Assembly: GCA_030146905.1 (NCBI GenBank)
Contig: JASLAV010000643.1
Span: forward strand, 1 to 5,823
Source: Lentzea sp.
GTDB lineage: Bacteria > Actinomycetota > Actinomycetes > Mycobacteriales > Pseudonocardiaceae
Direction of reading: 5' to 3'
DNA length: 5,823 nt
Of the stretch, positions 5,803-5,823 are shown one piece after another (positions within the stretch are counted from its first letter, which is position 1; the number at the start of each line of letters is the position of its first letter). The notes under the pieces are model-generated. The model saw nothing but the letters and a program-made list of their open reading frames with translations. It was not told where the DNA came from and made no database searches. The position numbers were made by a program, and so were the translations under genes.

Positions 5803-5823
5803 CCGGGGCGGGTGATCACCGAG

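Noticed and set aside
1..5823. CRISPR arrays, tRNA or rRNA genes, insertion sequences, attachment sites
   Set aside because: I saw no regularly spaced repeats, tRNA-like cloverleaf, transposase or terminal inverted repeats anywhere in the window.

Overview
The window comes from a high-GC actinobacterium, probably a filamentous actinomycete. The genes are strongly biased to G/C at the third codon position, use GTG as well as ATG starts, and follow purine-rich ribosome binding sites. The STAND-type protein also has an actinomycete-like composition. I cannot name the genus from the sequence. All genes lie on the + strand.

Layout. Positions 1-1743 hold the 3' part of a large gene. The part seen matches the helical region after the NTPase in NB-ARC/NACHT-like STAND ATPases, followed by degenerate alpha-helical repeats. 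Positions 1744-2173 are a 430-base non-coding stretch, more AT-rich than the genes. It holds a possible terminator hairpin, two candidate promoters (one ECF-like, one with a good TAGAAT -10 box) and a leader hairpin. Three genes follow, each overlapping the next. The first (2174-3808) encodes a Hanks-type Ser/Thr kinase fused to a Rossmann/TIR-like segment and a C-terminal GUN4-like domain. The second (3801-5618) encodes a membrane-anchored SPFH/band-7 (flotillin-like) protein with three repeats in front of the SPFH domain. The third (from 5602) is the start of an Hsp70/DnaK-like gene. Its frame is broken by a TAG at 5800-5802, although the codons after the stop still read like Hsp70.

How the genes may work together (inference). 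The overlaps of 8 and 17 bases argue that kinase, SPFH protein and Hsp70-like protein are co-translated and act together. One reading is a membrane-associated stress or conflict module: the SPFH protein builds a scaffold, the kinase signals in response to a ligand or partner bound by its GUN4-like tail, and the Hsp70-like ATPase handles clients. The STAND gene upstream is a plausible partner by family, but the 430-base gap suggests a separate transcription unit. The most unusual elements are the kinase/TIR-like/GUN4-like fusion in what looks like a non-photosynthetic bacterium, the repeat-plus-SPFH architecture, and the in-frame stop in the Hsp70-like gene.
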